From Gammaproteobacteria bacterium (GTDB lineage Bacteria; Pseudomonadota; Gammaproteobacteria; Eutrophobiales; Eutrophobiaceae): DNA of 64,000 nt. The number at the start of each line of letters is the position of its first letter. Positions within the stretch are counted from its first letter, which is position 1. Under the pieces are notes generated by a model. The model saw only the letters and a list, made by a program, of their open reading frames with translations, ran no database searches and had not been told where the DNA came from. The stretch is taken from contig QKIY01000028.1 of NCBI GenBank assembly GCA_003250975.1, positions 344,051-408,050 of the forward strand, written 5' to 3'. A program made the position numbers and the translations under genes. Below are positions 8,845 through 18,510 of the stretch, in pieces.

Positions 8845-9595
8845 TCCTGCCTCTTCCCCCACACTCAGGGCACTGGGGGTCTTTTTTTAGTCTGGCGGAA
8901 TGCCAATCCATGTTCATTACATCCAGTAACAACAGTCGGCCCTCCAGTGACTCGCCTATCCCCATGATCAGTTTCATGGCCTCGCAGGCCTGGACGCTGC
9001 CGATGATCCCGAGCAATGGTGCTATCACGCCATTCGCCGTGCAGCTCTGGTCAAGTTCGGTTTCCGTCCCATAGAGGCAGCGGTAACAGGGCGAGTCCTC
9101 GTGCGCCGGATTATAAACACTAACCTGGGCCTCGAACCGGATCGCGGCGCCCGATACCAGAGGTGTTCCGGATTTTACGCAGGCTGCGTTGATTGCAAAG
9201 CGGGTCCTGAAATTGTCACTGCAATCAACGACAACGTCAGCCACTTTTACTTCTTTGATTAATTCCGTTTCATCCAGCTCATGGTCAATGGTTGTAATGT
9301 TGGTATCCGGATTGACCTGCGACAGATAATCCCGTGCAGATTCCACCTTGAGCTTGCCAATGTCCGGTGTTGCATGGATGACCTGGCGTTGCAGGTTGGA
9401 GAGATCGACCTTGTCAAAATCAACAAGTACCAGGTGACCAATCCCGGCCGCCGCAAGATAAAGGGAGGCGATTGAACCCAGGCCGCCAATACCGATAACC
9501 AGGACGCGTGAATCGAGCAGTTTTTGCTGACCGGAGGCATCGATTTCCGGCAGCATCATTTGCCGGCTATAACGTAACAATTGCTCGTCGTTCAT
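8816..9595 (-). CDS. moeB: MoeB/ThiF/HesA-type adenylyltransferase
   Basis: An E1-like enzyme of 259 residues that adenylates the C-terminal glycine of a MoaD or ThiS-like sulfur carrier. The nucleotide loop GIGGLG is at about 35-40, followed by DLSNLQRQ with the conserved Arg. Two CxxC pairs (CYRC and CPEC) form a zinc site. A Cys in QSCTANGV sits where ThiF/MoeB proteins have their thioester or active-site Cys. The ATG at 9595 overlaps the stop of the preceding 66-codon ORF (ATGA). It cannot be told from sequence whether it serves molybdopterin, thiamine or another carrier. Confidence 0.85.
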   Translation of the reverse strand: MNDEQLLRYSRQMMLPEIDASGQQKLLDSRVLVIGIGGLGSIASLYLAAAGIGHLVLVDFDKVDLSNLQRQVIHATPDIGKLKVESARDYLSQVNPDTNITTIDHELDETELIKEVKVADVVVDCSDNFRTRFAINAACVKSGTPLVSGAAIRFEAQVSVYNPAHEDSPCYRCLYGTETELDQSCTANGVIAPLLGIIGSVQACEAMKLIMGIGESLEGRLLLLDVMNMDWHSARLKKDPQCPECGGRGRNDVPGQAAS

Positions 9596-9792
9596 TGGTC
9601 CTGTGTATCCCTGTCCTCGTATTTCTTCCACAGTTGATGGCGCATAGGCCGCAGCCCCTGCGTCCGTTGCCTGGACCGGGACAGGTATAAAATGCGTAAG
9701 CGCTGATTCAGCCCGGTCGGGTGCGCCATATTATCGTGCCGGTTTGCGATCATAAAGTTTCGCAGTCCTTCAAGTAACAGTCGCATTGTCAT
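9592..9792 (-). CDS. Small basic protein of unknown function, 66 aa
   Basis: I do not recognise this protein. Support comes from its setting: its ATG overlaps the prmC stop as ATGA at 9789-9792, and its TGA overlaps the moeB ATG as ATGA at 9592-9595. It therefore fills the gap exactly with translational coupling at both ends. The product is rich in Arg (RNFMIANRHD, RSRQRTQGLRPMRHQ) with no membrane segment, Cys or known motif. The alternative is a chance open frame in a 157-base spacer between prmC and moeB. Confidence 0.5.
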   Translation of the reverse strand: MTMRLLLEGLRNFMIANRHDNMAHPTGLNQRLRILYLSRSRQRTQGLRPMRHQLWKKYEDRDTQDQ

Positions 9793-10634
9793 CCGGTATA
9801 TTGCCCGTAGGTGACCCGGTCCAATCCGGCATAATCTTTTCGCGTTGCCACATTAATATAATGTTTGGCACGGAACAGGTCAGAGACTGCTTTTGCCTGA
9901 TCAAAGCCGTGTTCCAGAAAGAGCCAGCCTCCTTTAGTAAGATGTCCACCTGCACCTTCGATGATGCAGCGGATGGCGTCAAGCCCGTCGTGTCCACCCC
10001 TGAGGGCGCTGGCTGGCTCGTGTCTTACACCGGTGCCACCCAAATGCGGATCACTGTCTGCAACATAAGGTGGATTGGAGACGATAATTTCGAAGCGTTC
10101 ATCGATGTGTGAAAACCAGTTGCTCTTTACAAAGCGGATCTGGTCTATTGCCTGTGAACGGGCATTGTAACTGGCAACTGCGAGGGCCTCGGCGCTGATA
10201 TCGGATGCCAGCAGCCTGCAGGCCGGACGTTCGATGGCCAATGCAATGGCAATGGCTCCGCTCCCTGTCCCAAGGTCTGCGATACATAGGGCCTGTCCCT
10301 GCGGGATGTGTTCCAGGGCGGCCTCCACCAAGCATTCAGTTTCAGGCCTGGGGACGAGTGTATGTTCATCAACCCGCAGTTCAATGGACCAGAATTCCTT
10401 CTTTCCAGTGAGATAGGCTACGGGCGTGCCCGTGCACCGTGCTGATATCAATCTCGCATAGGAAGATTGCTGAGCGGTGCCTATTCTTTTCTCCGGTCTG
10501 GCATACAGGAGGCCCCTGTCAGATTGCAGTACGTGGCAGAGCAAGACCTCCGCGTCGAGCTGTGCGGAATCAAGCCCGACAAGCCGGCTTCTGCCCTGTT
10601 CAAGTAACTCTCTTATTGTAGCCATATCAGACAT
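9789..10634 (-). CDS. prmC: Release factor glutamine methyltransferase
   Basis: This enzyme methylates the Gln of the GGQ motif in RF1 and RF2 using S-adenosylmethionine. The SAM-binding motif DLGTGSGAIAI is at about 120-130 and the catalytic NPPY at about 187-190, in a protein of 281 residues. It starts 2 bases after the stop of prfA, its substrate gene, which is the usual arrangement. An in-frame ATG three codons downstream (10625) is an alternative start. Confidence 0.94.
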   Translation of the reverse strand: MSDMATIRELLEQGRSRLVGLDSAQLDAEVLLCHVLQSDRGLLYARPEKRIGTAQQSSYARLISARCTGTPVAYLTGKKEFWSIELRVDEHTLVPRPETECLVEAALEHIPQGQALCIADLGTGSGAIAIALAIERPACRLLASDISAEALAVASYNARSQAIDQIRFVKSNWFSHIDERFEIIVSNPPYVADSDPHLGGTGVRHEPASALRGGHDGLDAIRCIIEGAGGHLTKGGWLFLEHGFDQAKAVSDLFRAKHYINVATRKDYAGLDRVTYGQYTG

Positions 10635-10636
10635 GT

Positions 10637-11722
10637 TTATTCATTCAGCGCCGATAGCTGGTCTGCCTGGTATTCATTGATCAGGGGTTCAATAACCTGG
10701 TCCAGGTCACCTTCGAGTATTTCCTCGAGGCTGTAGAGTGAAAGATTGATACGGTGATCAGTAACACGCCCCTGGGGGTAATTATAGGTACGGATACGTT
10801 CGGAACGATCACCACTACCGACCAGATTGCGGCGGTTCTCGGCCTGTTCGGCTATCTGTTTTTCCCGTTCGGTATTTAACAGCCGCGCCTTGAGTAAAGA
10901 CATTGCCCGTGCCCTGTTTTTATGCTGGGAACGCTCATCCTGGCATTCCACAACGATACTGGTGGGCAGGTGGGTAATACGTATGGCGGAATCTGTCTTG
11001 TTGACATGCTGACCTCCGGCACCGGAGGCGCGAAAGGTGTCAATGCGCAGATCTGCAGGGTTGATCTCGATATCTTCAATCTCATCGATCTCAGGCATTA
11101 CGGCGACGGTGCAGGCGGAGGTATGAATTCGGCCCTGAGATTCAGTCTCTGGCACGCGCTGGACACGGTGGGCACCGGATTCAAATTTCAGTCTAGAATA
11201 AGCCCCCTCGCCGATCACACGCATGATTACCTCGCGGAAACTGCCTGCCAGGTCACCGGGGGAAGAGCTCATGACTTCGATCTTCCAGCCCCTTGCCTCG
11301 GAGTATTTTGAATACATCCGCATCAGGACCCCGGCAAAAAGGGCGGCCTCTTCGCCGCCGGTGCCAGCCCGGATTTCCAGATAGATGTTGCTCTGGTCGG
11401 CAGGGTCTTTGGGTAAAAGCAGGCGCTGTAACTCCAGTTCCAGTTCCTCGTTTTTCTGCTGCGCATGTTGCAGCTCTTCTTCTGCCAGCTGGCGCAGGTC
11501 CCTGTCGGCCTCATTTAGCATATTGCGCGCGGAGAATATATCGTCTTGGTTCTTCCTGTAATCGCTGAAACAGGTGACAACGGGTCTTAGCTCGGCATAT
11601 TCCCTGGACAGGTTGCGGAATTTCTCCTGGTTGCTGATCGTTGAAGGGTCGGCCAGCAGGGCGTCCAGCTCCTGCATGCGCTCTGCTAGAGATTCAAGTT
11701 TTTTTACAAGGGATTCTTTCAT
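10637..11722 (-). CDS. prfA: Peptide chain release factor 1
   Basis: RF1 terminates translation at UAA and UAG. The 361 residues carry the GGQ motif at about 236-238 ([10 protein letters not shown]), which enters the peptidyl transferase centre. The stop-recognition tripeptide, PxT in RF1, reads PET at about 191-193. Length is normal. It lies between hemA upstream (59-base gap) and prmC downstream. Confidence 0.96.
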   Translation of the reverse strand: MKESLVKKLESLAERMQELDALLADPSTISNQEKFRNLSREYAELRPVVTCFSDYRKNQDDIFSARNMLNEADRDLRQLAEEELQHAQQKNEELELELQRLLLPKDPADQSNIYLEIRAGTGGEEAALFAGVLMRMYSKYSEARGWKIEVMSSSPGDLAGSFREVIMRVIGEGAYSRLKFESGAHRVQRVPETESQGRIHTSACTVAVMPEIDEIEDIEINPADLRIDTFRASGAGGQHVNKTDSAIRITHLPTSIVVECQDERSQHKNRARAMSLLKARLLNTEREKQIAEQAENRRNLVGSGDRSERIRTYNYPQGRVTDHRINLSLYSLEEILEGDLDQVIEPLINEYQADQLSALNE

Positions 11723-11781
11723 GACAATTATAAACGAAAAGGCAGTTCAACGGGTGATCCGGATATCAGATAACCGGGACG

Positions 11782-13062
11782 CTATTTGTCTGACTTATGG
11801 CGGGGTTTGTCCAGCTTAAGATCAAATAGTTCCTGGGCGGCGAGTAGTAGTTCCTTCCGTCCTTCAGTGCCGGCAAGCCGTAGTTGTGTGGTTGGCAGAT
11901 GGATCATCTTGTTGGTAAGGGAATGACTGAGTTCCTGTAGTATCTTTTCTGGATCGGCACCGGCACGCAGTTTTTGTCGGGCCTCATTCAGGACATCCTG
12001 GTGTATATCGTTGGCCTGGTCTCTGAGCGCACAGATGGTTGAAACGGCATCAAGCGAATTCAGCCAGTCCATGAAATGGACCACCTGAGTATTAATGATC
12101 TCCTCGGCCTGTATAGCGGCCTGCTTGCGGTTACGCATGTTTTCCTGGATCACGCCCTGCAGATCATCCACTGTGTACAGGTATATATCATCTAGTTCAC
12201 CCGCCTCTGGTTCTATATCGCGGGGGACGGCGATGTCCACCATGAATATCGGTCTATGCTTGCGAGCCTTTATGGCGCGCTCAATTGCTCCCTTACCCAG
12301 GATGGGCAGAGGGCTGGCGGTTGAAGAGAAGACGATGTCCACCTCTGCAAGGTGGCTGGGGATATCAGCCAGTGGAATGGCATAGGCGGAAAATTCCTGT
12401 GCAAGTTTTTGCGATCGTTCCAGCGTGCGGTTTGCGATGATCATGCGTTGCAGGCCATTATCGTGCAAGTGCCTGGCCGCAAGCTCTATCGTCTCGCCGG
12501 CACCGATCAGCAAGGCAGTGCGCTGGGAGAGGTCGCCAAAGATCTGTTGTGCTAGGCGTACCGCAGCGAAGGCCACAGATACCGGATGGGCGCCGATCAG
12601 GGTGCTGGTGCGGATTTCCTTGGCTACCCGAAAAGAGTGCTGAAATAGCCTGTTCAGGTACTTGCCGATACTGCCGGACCTGACAGCAATCTCGTAGGCC
12701 CGTTTCAACTGCCCGAGGACCTGGGGTTCGCCGAGAACCATTGAATCCAGCCCGGAGGCCACCCGAAGCATGTGTTTGACGGCATTGGCATCCGGGTGGT
12801 GATAGACAAATGGCCTTAACTGCTCCTGCCTGAGCCCGTGATAATCTGAAAACCAGTGAAGCAGGCGGCGCCCGTCAAACTGGTCCAGATTGCAATAGAT
12901 CTCGGTCCGGTTACAGGTTGATAATATGGCCGCTTCTGACACCCCTTTCTCATGGGTCAGCTGCGACAAGGCCTCGGGTACGGTCTCATCGACAAAACTG
13001 ATCCTCTCCCGCAGCTCGACGGGGGCGGTAACATGATTAACACCAAAGGCGAGAAGTGACAT
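11782..13062 (-). CDS. hemA: Glutamyl-tRNA reductase
   Basis: This enzyme reduces Glu-tRNA to glutamate-1-semialdehyde, the first committed step of C5 heme synthesis. The catalytic Cys is at about 50 in LSTCNRTEIY, followed by the NADPH domain (LIGAGETIELAARHL) and a helical dimerisation tail. I chose the ATG at 13062 because MSLLAFGVNH matches the family N-terminus; the frame extends 20 codons further without similarity. It heads the hemA-prfA-prmC-moeB group and is divergent from the TPR lipoprotein gene. Confidence 0.95.
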   Translation of the reverse strand: MSLLAFGVNHVTAPVELRERISFVDETVPEALSQLTHEKGVSEAAILSTCNRTEIYCNLDQFDGRRLLHWFSDYHGLRQEQLRPFVYHHPDANAVKHMLRVASGLDSMVLGEPQVLGQLKRAYEIAVRSGSIGKYLNRLFQHSFRVAKEIRTSTLIGAHPVSVAFAAVRLAQQIFGDLSQRTALLIGAGETIELAARHLHDNGLQRMIIANRTLERSQKLAQEFSAYAIPLADIPSHLAEVDIVFSSTASPLPILGKGAIERAIKARKHRPIFMVDIAVPRDIEPEAGELDDIYLYTVDDLQGVIQENMRNRKQAAIQAEEIINTQVVHFMDWLNSLDAVSTICALRDQANDIHQDVLNEARQKLRAGADPEKILQELSHSLTNKMIHLPTTQLRLAGTEGRKELLLAAQELFDLKLDKPRHKSDK

Positions 13063-13267
13063 ACAATCCGGTAATCTAGTGATACTTAATAAAATTCTGA
13101 GCGAAGCTCCGCCGGAAAACAAGTGATTTTGCGCATTGCATCTTAGTAAAGACCGGGATTAGGTGCTAGGATAAAAAACAGTATTTTCAAACAGTTTGCT
13201 GGGACAGGGAACGAACTCCACAGGCTGTGGGTCAACCTCTCTGACTTAAACCAAGACACATTATATT

Positions 13268-15049
13268 ATGTATAAAATTTTTGCTTTATGCCCCCGGAGG
13301 ATAATTTTCCGGATTTTACCCTTTCTGCTGCTTCTCTTGGCGGCTGGCTGCGGTGGGCTGCCTTGGCAACAGACAGATACCGGGACACAGGCAATGCCAC
13401 CCGACAGCATCGGAGAACAGCCATCGGACATATCCGTCCAACCAGTACCGGTAAGGCCTAGGGTTGAGCTTAGCCAGGAGATCCTTTACAAACTTCTCGT
13501 GGCGGAGGTGGCCGGCCAGCGTGGACACCTGGATATCTCTGTCCGCAATTACCTGGAGGTGGCCGAGGAAACCCGTGATCCGGAGGTCGCTAGCCGGGCC
13601 ACCCGGATAGCCGTCTATGCCAGGGATGACGAGGCGGCCTTCAAGGCCGCAACAATATGGGCCAGCCTGGATCCATCTAATATCGATGCGCACCAAGTGC
13701 TGGCTGTGCTGGCAGTGCGCAAGGGTAATCTGGATACGGCCATGCGCCATTTCGAGATTATTCTGGGCCAGTCCGCAGGCGCCATAGATCAGAAACTCTG
13801 GGTGATCGCCAATCTGCTGGGCAAGGAGGAAGACCAGGAAAACGTAAAACGGGTCATGGAGCGTCTAATGCAGGCACACCAGGATGACCCGGAAGCGCTT
13901 TATGCCTACGCCCACGTCATGTCACGGATGGGGGATGACGAGAAGGCGCGCGACATTCTCAGGCATCTGCTGGAGATTGTGCCCGATAATGTCAACGCCA
14001 ATATCAGTTATGTCACCCTGTTGCATAAGGCTGGAGAAACCGAGGCTGCCCTGATCTGGTTGCAGAAATCGATCAAAAAGAATCCGGATAATTTTGATCT
14101 GCGACTGTTTTACGCACGCTTTTTAACAGATATCAAATACTACGCAGAGGCTAAGACACAGTTCGGAAAACTCTATAAGGAGGCCCCGGAAAATATAGAC
14201 GTACTTTATGCTCTGGGACTGCTGCACCTGCAGGACAATGAACTGGACCAGGCTGAATTCTATTTTGCAAAATTGTCGGAACTGGGAGAGCGCACGGAGG
14301 AGACCAGTTACTATCTGGGTCGTATTGCCGAAGAAAATGCTGACTACGAACGCGCCATCATATGGTATGGCAACCTTAAGCCTGATGGCAGTAATTATTT
14401 TGATGCCCAGGTACGTATAGGTTTTATCATGGGCAAACAGGGCATGCTTGATGAGGCGCTTGAGCATCTTCGCAGTATCCGCAGCCAGACCCCTGAACAA
14501 AAAACCATACAGGTGCAGGCCGAAGGCGAACTTCTGATCACGGAAAAGCGTTACGAAGAGGCCATGAAGGTCTATGACCTTGCGCTTGAGAATAACTATA
14601 ATCTCGACCTGCTTTATTCTAGGGCCATGCTGGCTGAAAAAATGGATCGGCTGGATGTTCTGGAAAATGACCTGCGGGCGATTATCGAAAGGGATCCCAC
14701 CCATGTACAGGCGCTGAATGCACTGGGTTATACTCTGGCGGACCGCACGGATCGTTATGAGGAGGCCCTCGAGCTGATCCAGATGGCATTGGAACTGAAA
14801 CCCAATGATTTTTATATCCTGGATAGCATGGGGTGGGTCCTGTATCGCATGGGCAGGCTGGATGAATCCGTGGACTATCTCAAGCGTGCCTTACAGTTAC
14901 GCGCAGACCCCGAGATCGCTGCGCATCTCGGCGAAGTGCTCTGGGTCAAGGGCGACAAGGAAGCTGCGCGCAAGATCTGGGAAACCGCATTGCAGGAAAC
15001 CCCGGAAGACAGCCACCTGCTGGATGTGATCAAGCGTTTCAATCCGTGA
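13268..15049 (+). CDS. Tetratricopeptide repeat lipoprotein
   Basis: A 593-residue lipoprotein. The signal peptide ends in LLAAGC with the lipidated Cys at about 28. Most of the remainder is TPR-type helical repeats, for example ALNALGYTLADRTDRYEEAL and ILDSMGWVLYRMGRLDESV near the C-terminus. A TPR lipoprotein in front of lolB is common in gammaproteobacteria. Its stop overlaps the lolB GTG start (GTGA). A scaffold role in the outer membrane is likely, but no partner can be named. Confidence 0.8.
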   Translation: MYKIFALCPRRIIFRILPFLLLLLAAGCGGLPWQQTDTGTQAMPPDSIGEQPSDISVQPVPVRPRVELSQEILYKLLVAEVAGQRGHLDISVRNYLEVAEETRDPEVASRATRIAVYARDDEAAFKAATIWASLDPSNIDAHQVLAVLAVRKGNLDTAMRHFEIILGQSAGAIDQKLWVIANLLGKEEDQENVKRVMERLMQAHQDDPEALYAYAHVMSRMGDDEKARDILRHLLEIVPDNVNANISYVTLLHKAGETEAALIWLQKSIKKNPDNFDLRLFYARFLTDIKYYAEAKTQFGKLYKEAPENIDVLYALGLLHLQDNELDQAEFYFAKLSELGERTEETSYYLGRIAEENADYERAIIWYGNLKPDGSNYFDAQVRIGFIMGKQGMLDEALEHLRSIRSQTPEQKTIQVQAEGELLITEKRYEEAMKVYDLALENNYNLDLLYSRAMLAEKMDRLDVLENDLRAIIERDPTHVQALNALGYTLADRTDRYEEALELIQMALELKPNDFYILDSMGWVLYRMGRLDESVDYLKRALQLRADPEIAAHLGEVLWVKGDKEAARKIWETALQETPEDSHLLDVIKRFNP

Positions 15050-15639
15050 TAAGACCCCTTCTTTATTTACTGGCCATGTTGTTGGCCGGTTGTGCCGTCA
15101 GCCCCTTACAAACCACTACAGCAATTGATACCAGGGCCTGGGAACTCAGGCAGTCGGCATTAAGGCAATTAGAGCGATGGTCGATAAAGGGCCGCATGGC
15201 CTTTAATACCGACAAAGAAAGCTGGACGGTTACATTACACTGGCAAAAAGAGGCGGACAGGTTCCAGATCCGGATGATTGCCCCCCTCGGCCAGGGGACC
15301 TGGGAGCTGACAGGTGATCAGAGCCATGTCCGGTTGACGACGGAAGATAATGAGCAATATGAAGCTGTCAACGCAGAGGCCCTGTTACGCCAAACTCTGG
15401 GTTGGGAGCTCCCCTTGCAGGGTCTGGAATACTGGATCAGGGGGATCCCGCAACCTGACATCCCTATGGAGCAGATTGCCTTTGACAGGCAGGGCCGTAT
15501 GATCAATCTGCAACAGGCAGGCTGGCAGATCACCATCCTGAAGTATGACAATATTGGGGGCACTGACCTGCCCGGTAAAGTATATATGTCCAATGATCAT
15601 TTCACGCTGAAACTGGTAATAAAGGACTGGCAAACTTGA
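15046..15639 (+). CDS. lolB: Outer membrane lipoprotein receptor
   Basis: LolB receives lipoproteins from LolA and inserts them in the outer membrane. The product is 197 residues with lipobox LLAGC (Cys at about 16). The family core is visible in WSIKGRMAFNTDKESWTVTLHW and PLGQGTWELTG. The start is GTG, overlapping the TPR gene stop by 4 bases. Its own TGA overlaps the TTG start of ispE, so three genes are chained by 4-base overlaps. Confidence 0.9.
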   Translation: MIRPLLYLLAMLLAGCAVSPLQTTTAIDTRAWELRQSALRQLERWSIKGRMAFNTDKESWTVTLHWQKEADRFQIRMIAPLGQGTWELTGDQSHVRLTTEDNEQYEAVNAEALLRQTLGWELPLQGLEYWIRGIPQPDIPMEQIAFDRQGRMINLQQAGWQITILKYDNIGGTDLPGKVYMSNDHFTLKLVIKDWQT

Positions 15640-16490
15640 AGTCAGGCAACTGGCCGGCACCGGCCAAACTCAATCTTTTCCTACATGTCACCGGCCGCCG
15701 CGCAGATGGTTACCATGAATTGCAGACCCTGTTCCAGTTCATTGACTACTGTGACCTGCTGGACTTTACACACCGCAACGATGGCAAGATTACCCGGCAG
15801 ACGAGCTATACGGATATTCCCTACGCTCAGGACCTGACTATCCGTGCCGCGCAGGCATTACAGGCCGAAACGGGGAGCCGACAGGGCGTGGAGATTCACA
15901 TAGAGAAGCGTTTGCCGATGGGGGGCGGGCTGGGGGGTGGCAGTTCCGATGCCGCCACGGTCCTGGTTGCTCTGAACCGGATCTGGTCTCTTGGCCTTTC
16001 ACAGCAAAGGCTGGCTAAAATCGGGCTCGGGCTGGGAGCGGATATTCCCATTTTCATTCACGGTCATGCAGCCTGGGCTGAGGGTGTAGGGGAAAGATTG
16101 ACGGCCGTGGAACCCGGCGAGCCTTGGTACCTGATTATTTGTCCAGATTGCCATATCTCCACGGCAGAGATATTTGCCGCCGAGGATTTGACACGTAATA
16201 CACCTGCAATCACAATACGCGACTTCCTGAGGTCAGGCGGCCATAATGACTGTGAAGCGGTGGTACGGCGCCTCTACCCGGAGGTTGGCGAGGCCCTTGA
16301 GTGGCTGGGCCAGTTTGCCAGGGCGCAGATGACGGGGACCGGTGCCTGTATTTTTGCCGGATTTGATAACCAGGCCGAGGCAGAGGACCTGTGCAGTAAA
16401 TTACCGGGAAACTGGCGGAGTTTCGTTGCCCGGGGGACAAACCGCTCTCCCTTGCTGGACAGGCTGGCGGAGGAGGAGCATCAGGATTGA
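15636..16490 (+). CDS. ispE: 4-diphosphocytidyl-2-C-methyl-D-erythritol kinase
   Basis: A GHMP kinase of the non-mevalonate isoprenoid pathway, 284 residues. The ATP loop PMGGGLGGGSSDAA lies at about 94-107, catalytic Lys at about 11 in APAKLNLFLH, and LGADIPIF carries the catalytic Asp. The start codon is TTG, overlapping the lolB stop as TTGA; no ATG near the family N-terminus competes. tRNA-Gln follows 10 bases after the stop. Confidence 0.93.
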   Translation: MKSGNWPAPAKLNLFLHVTGRRADGYHELQTLFQFIDYCDLLDFTHRNDGKITRQTSYTDIPYAQDLTIRAAQALQAETGSRQGVEIHIEKRLPMGGGLGGGSSDAATVLVALNRIWSLGLSQQRLAKIGLGLGADIPIFIHGHAAWAEGVGERLTAVEPGEPWYLIICPDCHISTAEIFAAEDLTRNTPAITIRDFLRSGGHNDCEAVVRRLYPEVGEALEWLGQFARAQMTGTGACIFAGFDNQAEAEDLCSKLPGNWRSFVARGTNRSPLLDRLAEEEHQD

Positions 16491-16500
16491 ACAGGTTAAT

Positions 16501-16577
16501 TGGGGTGTAGCCAAGTTGGTTAAGGCACGGGGTTTTGATCCCCGCATTCCCAGGTTCGAATCCTGGCACCCCAGCCA
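16501..16577 (+). tRNA. tRNA-Gln (anticodon TTG)
   Basis: A complete cloverleaf. The acceptor stem is TGGGGTG (16501-16507) with CACCCCA (16567-16573), followed by G and an encoded CCA. The anticodon stem is CGGGG/CCCCG around the loop TTTTGAT, giving anticodon TTG at 16535-16537, which reads CAA and CAG. The T arm is CCAGG-TTCGAAT-CCTGG. Its place between ispE and prs is the same as in many gammaproteobacteria. Confidence 0.97.
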
Positions 16578-16605
16578 TTATGCGAATTTACTGGAGACCC
16601 TGACG

Positions 16606-16634
16606 TTACAAGAAAAAAAGGGGATCTGTATACA
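16606..16634 (+). promoter_or_regulatory. Probable sigma-70 promoter of prs
   Basis: A -35 box TTACAA (16606-16611), a 17-base spacer and a -10 box TATACA (16629-16634). Transcription would start near 16641 and give a 5' leader of about 57 bases for prs. It lies just after the tRNA, so prs has its own promoter besides any read-through from ispE. Confidence 0.5.
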
Positions 16635-16697
16635 TAACTTGTCGAGGGGTCTGGAGAAATCCGGGAACCGGCTAGAGTAACAAACACCGGGAACGTT

Positions 16698-17651
16698 ATG
16701 TCATTAGCCAATTTGATGCTTTTTACGGGTAACGCCAATCCGCGCCTGGCGCTGGATATTGCCGGTTGCCTGAATATGCCTCTGGGTAAGATTAATGTCG
16801 GTCGCTTCAGCGACGGCGAGATCATGGTTGACATTGGCGAGAATGTGCGTGGGCGCGATATCTATATCATCCAGTCCATCTGTACGCCAGCCAACGACAA
16901 CCTGATGGAATTACTGGTTATGACCGACGCCATGCGGCGGGCCTCCGCGGCAAGGATTACCGCTGTAATTCCCTATATGGGATATGCCAGGCAGGATAGG
17001 CGCACGCGTTCGGCGCGCGTACCGATTACGGCAAAGGTCGTGGCCAATATGATCGCGGTGGCGGGTGTGGACCGGGTGCTAACAGTAGATCTGCATGCGG
17101 ATCAGATCCAGGGTTTTTTTGATATCCCGTTGGATAATGTGTATTCCTCCCCAGTATTGCTGGGGGATATATGGAAGCATGAATACCCCAACCTGGTGGT
17201 GGTGTCGCCGGACGTGGGTGGCGTGGTCAGGGCGCGGGCCCTGGCAAAGCGGCTGGATGATACCGAACTGGCTATCATCGACAAGCGTCGTCCCCGCCCC
17301 AATGCGTCCGAGGTCATGAACATCATCGGTGATGTGGAAGATCGCACCTGTGTCATTATCGATGACCTGGTGGATACCGCGGGGACGTTGTGTAATGCAG
17401 CCGGCGCGCTGAAGAAAAACGGGGCGCAAAAGGTAGTGGCTTATTGCACGCATCCTGTCCTTTCAGGGAATGCAGTGAAGAACATTGAGGCATCGCAACT
17501 GGATGAGCTGGTGGTTACCGATACCATCCCCCTGCGATCCGAGGCTGCCACCTGCAGCCGTATCAGGCAACTAAGCGTTGCCGCCATGCTGGCTGAAAGT
17601 GTTCGCCGTGTTAATGAGGGCGAGTCACTCAGCTCCATGTTTGTAGACTGA
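16698..17651 (+). CDS. prs: Ribose-phosphate pyrophosphokinase (PRPP synthase)
   Basis: This enzyme makes PRPP from ribose-5-phosphate and ATP for nucleotide, His and Trp synthesis. The 317 residues hold the flexible ATP loop region ([19 protein letters not shown]) and the PRPP-binding loop [14 protein letters not shown]. The length is that of class I PRPP synthases. It is followed by an intrinsic terminator before rplY. Confidence 0.96.
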   Translation: MSLANLMLFTGNANPRLALDIAGCLNMPLGKINVGRFSDGEIMVDIGENVRGRDIYIIQSICTPANDNLMELLVMTDAMRRASAARITAVIPYMGYARQDRRTRSARVPITAKVVANMIAVAGVDRVLTVDLHADQIQGFFDIPLDNVYSSPVLLGDIWKHEYPNLVVVSPDVGGVVRARALAKRLDDTELAIIDKRRPRPNASEVMNIIGDVEDRTCVIIDDLVDTAGTLCNAAGALKKNGAQKVVAYCTHPVLSGNAVKNIEASQLDELVVTDTIPLRSEAATCSRIRQLSVAAMLAESVRRVNEGESLSSMFVD

Positions 17652-17693
17652 GATTTGACAGAATTTCAGAGGGAGCCCCCCTCCTGATAATAC

Positions 17694-17716
17694 GGCATGC
17701 GAAGCATGCTTTTTTA
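17694..17716 (+). terminator. Intrinsic terminator after prs
   Basis: The inverted repeat GCATGC-GAA-GCATGC is followed by a run of T at 17710-17715. It lies 43 bases after the prs stop. A second dyad AACACC/GGTGTT (17727-17732 and 17741-17746) follows without a good T-run and may belong to the rplY leader. Confidence 0.65.
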
Positions 17717-17781
17717 AACTGGGAATAACACCTGGTCGCGGGTGTTGTTTCTGTAATTAAACATAGAAAAGGAGCAGTAAA

Positions 17782-18486
17782 ATGCACGAATTTGATCTTA
17801 CTGCCGAGCTGCGTGAAGATTCAGGTCGAGGTGCGAGCCGCCGCCTGCGCAAAGCCGGCAAATTACCGGGTATCCTTTATGGCGGGGACAAGGAGGCTAC
17901 GCCTATTGCCCTGAACCATGATGATGTTTTTCATCACCTCGAACACGAGGTCTTTTATTCCCATATACTTAATCTCACTATTGGCAAGGACAAACAGAAG
18001 GTGGTCCTCAAGGATCTGCAACGCCATCCCTACAAGCCCAATATCCTACATATTGATCTGCAGCGCGTGAGTGATAAGGAAAAACTGACTATGCGCGTCC
18101 CACTGCACTTCATTAATGAAGAGAAGTGTATCGGTGTCAAGCAGGGTGGTGGTGTCGTCAGCCATAACATGACTGAGCTAGAAATCAGCTGTCTGCCGAA
18201 AGATCTGCCGGAGTTCATCGAGATTGACGTGCTTAATCTCAATGTCGGCGATGCCATACATATTGAAGATCTGCAGTTACCTGAAGGCGTACAGTCCTAT
18301 GCCATGGAACATGGCGGAGACGGATCAGCGCCTGTTGTCTCCGTCCATATGCCACGCGTGATGATTGAGGAAGAAGAGTTGGGTGAGGTAGAGGAAGAAG
18401 AAGCAGAGGCCGCCGCTGCCGAGGAAGAAGAAGTCAAGAAGGCCGCACCCACCGAGGACAAGAAGGACGAGGAGTCCGAGGACTAA
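17782..18486 (+). CDS. rplY: 50S ribosomal protein L25, Ctc form
   Basis: A 234-residue L25 of the long Ctc type: an N-terminal 5S rRNA-binding domain (RGASRRLRKAGKLPGILYGG) and a C-terminal TL5-like domain, then an acidic and Ala-rich tail (EEEEAEAAAAEEEE). An AGGAG Shine-Dalgarno precedes the ATG. It sits between prs and pth, the usual order. The acidic tail from about residue 200 is probably disordered. Confidence 0.95.
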   Translation: MHEFDLTAELREDSGRGASRRLRKAGKLPGILYGGDKEATPIALNHDDVFHHLEHEVFYSHILNLTIGKDKQKVVLKDLQRHPYKPNILHIDLQRVSDKEKLTMRVPLHFINEEKCIGVKQGGGVVSHNMTELEISCLPKDLPEFIEIDVLNLNVGDAIHIEDLQLPEGVQSYAMEHGGDGSAPVVSVHMPRVMIEEEELGEVEEEEAEAAAAEEEEVKKAAPTEDKKDEESED

Positions 18487-18510
18487 CCATCCTGCTGACC
18501 GACATTTATC

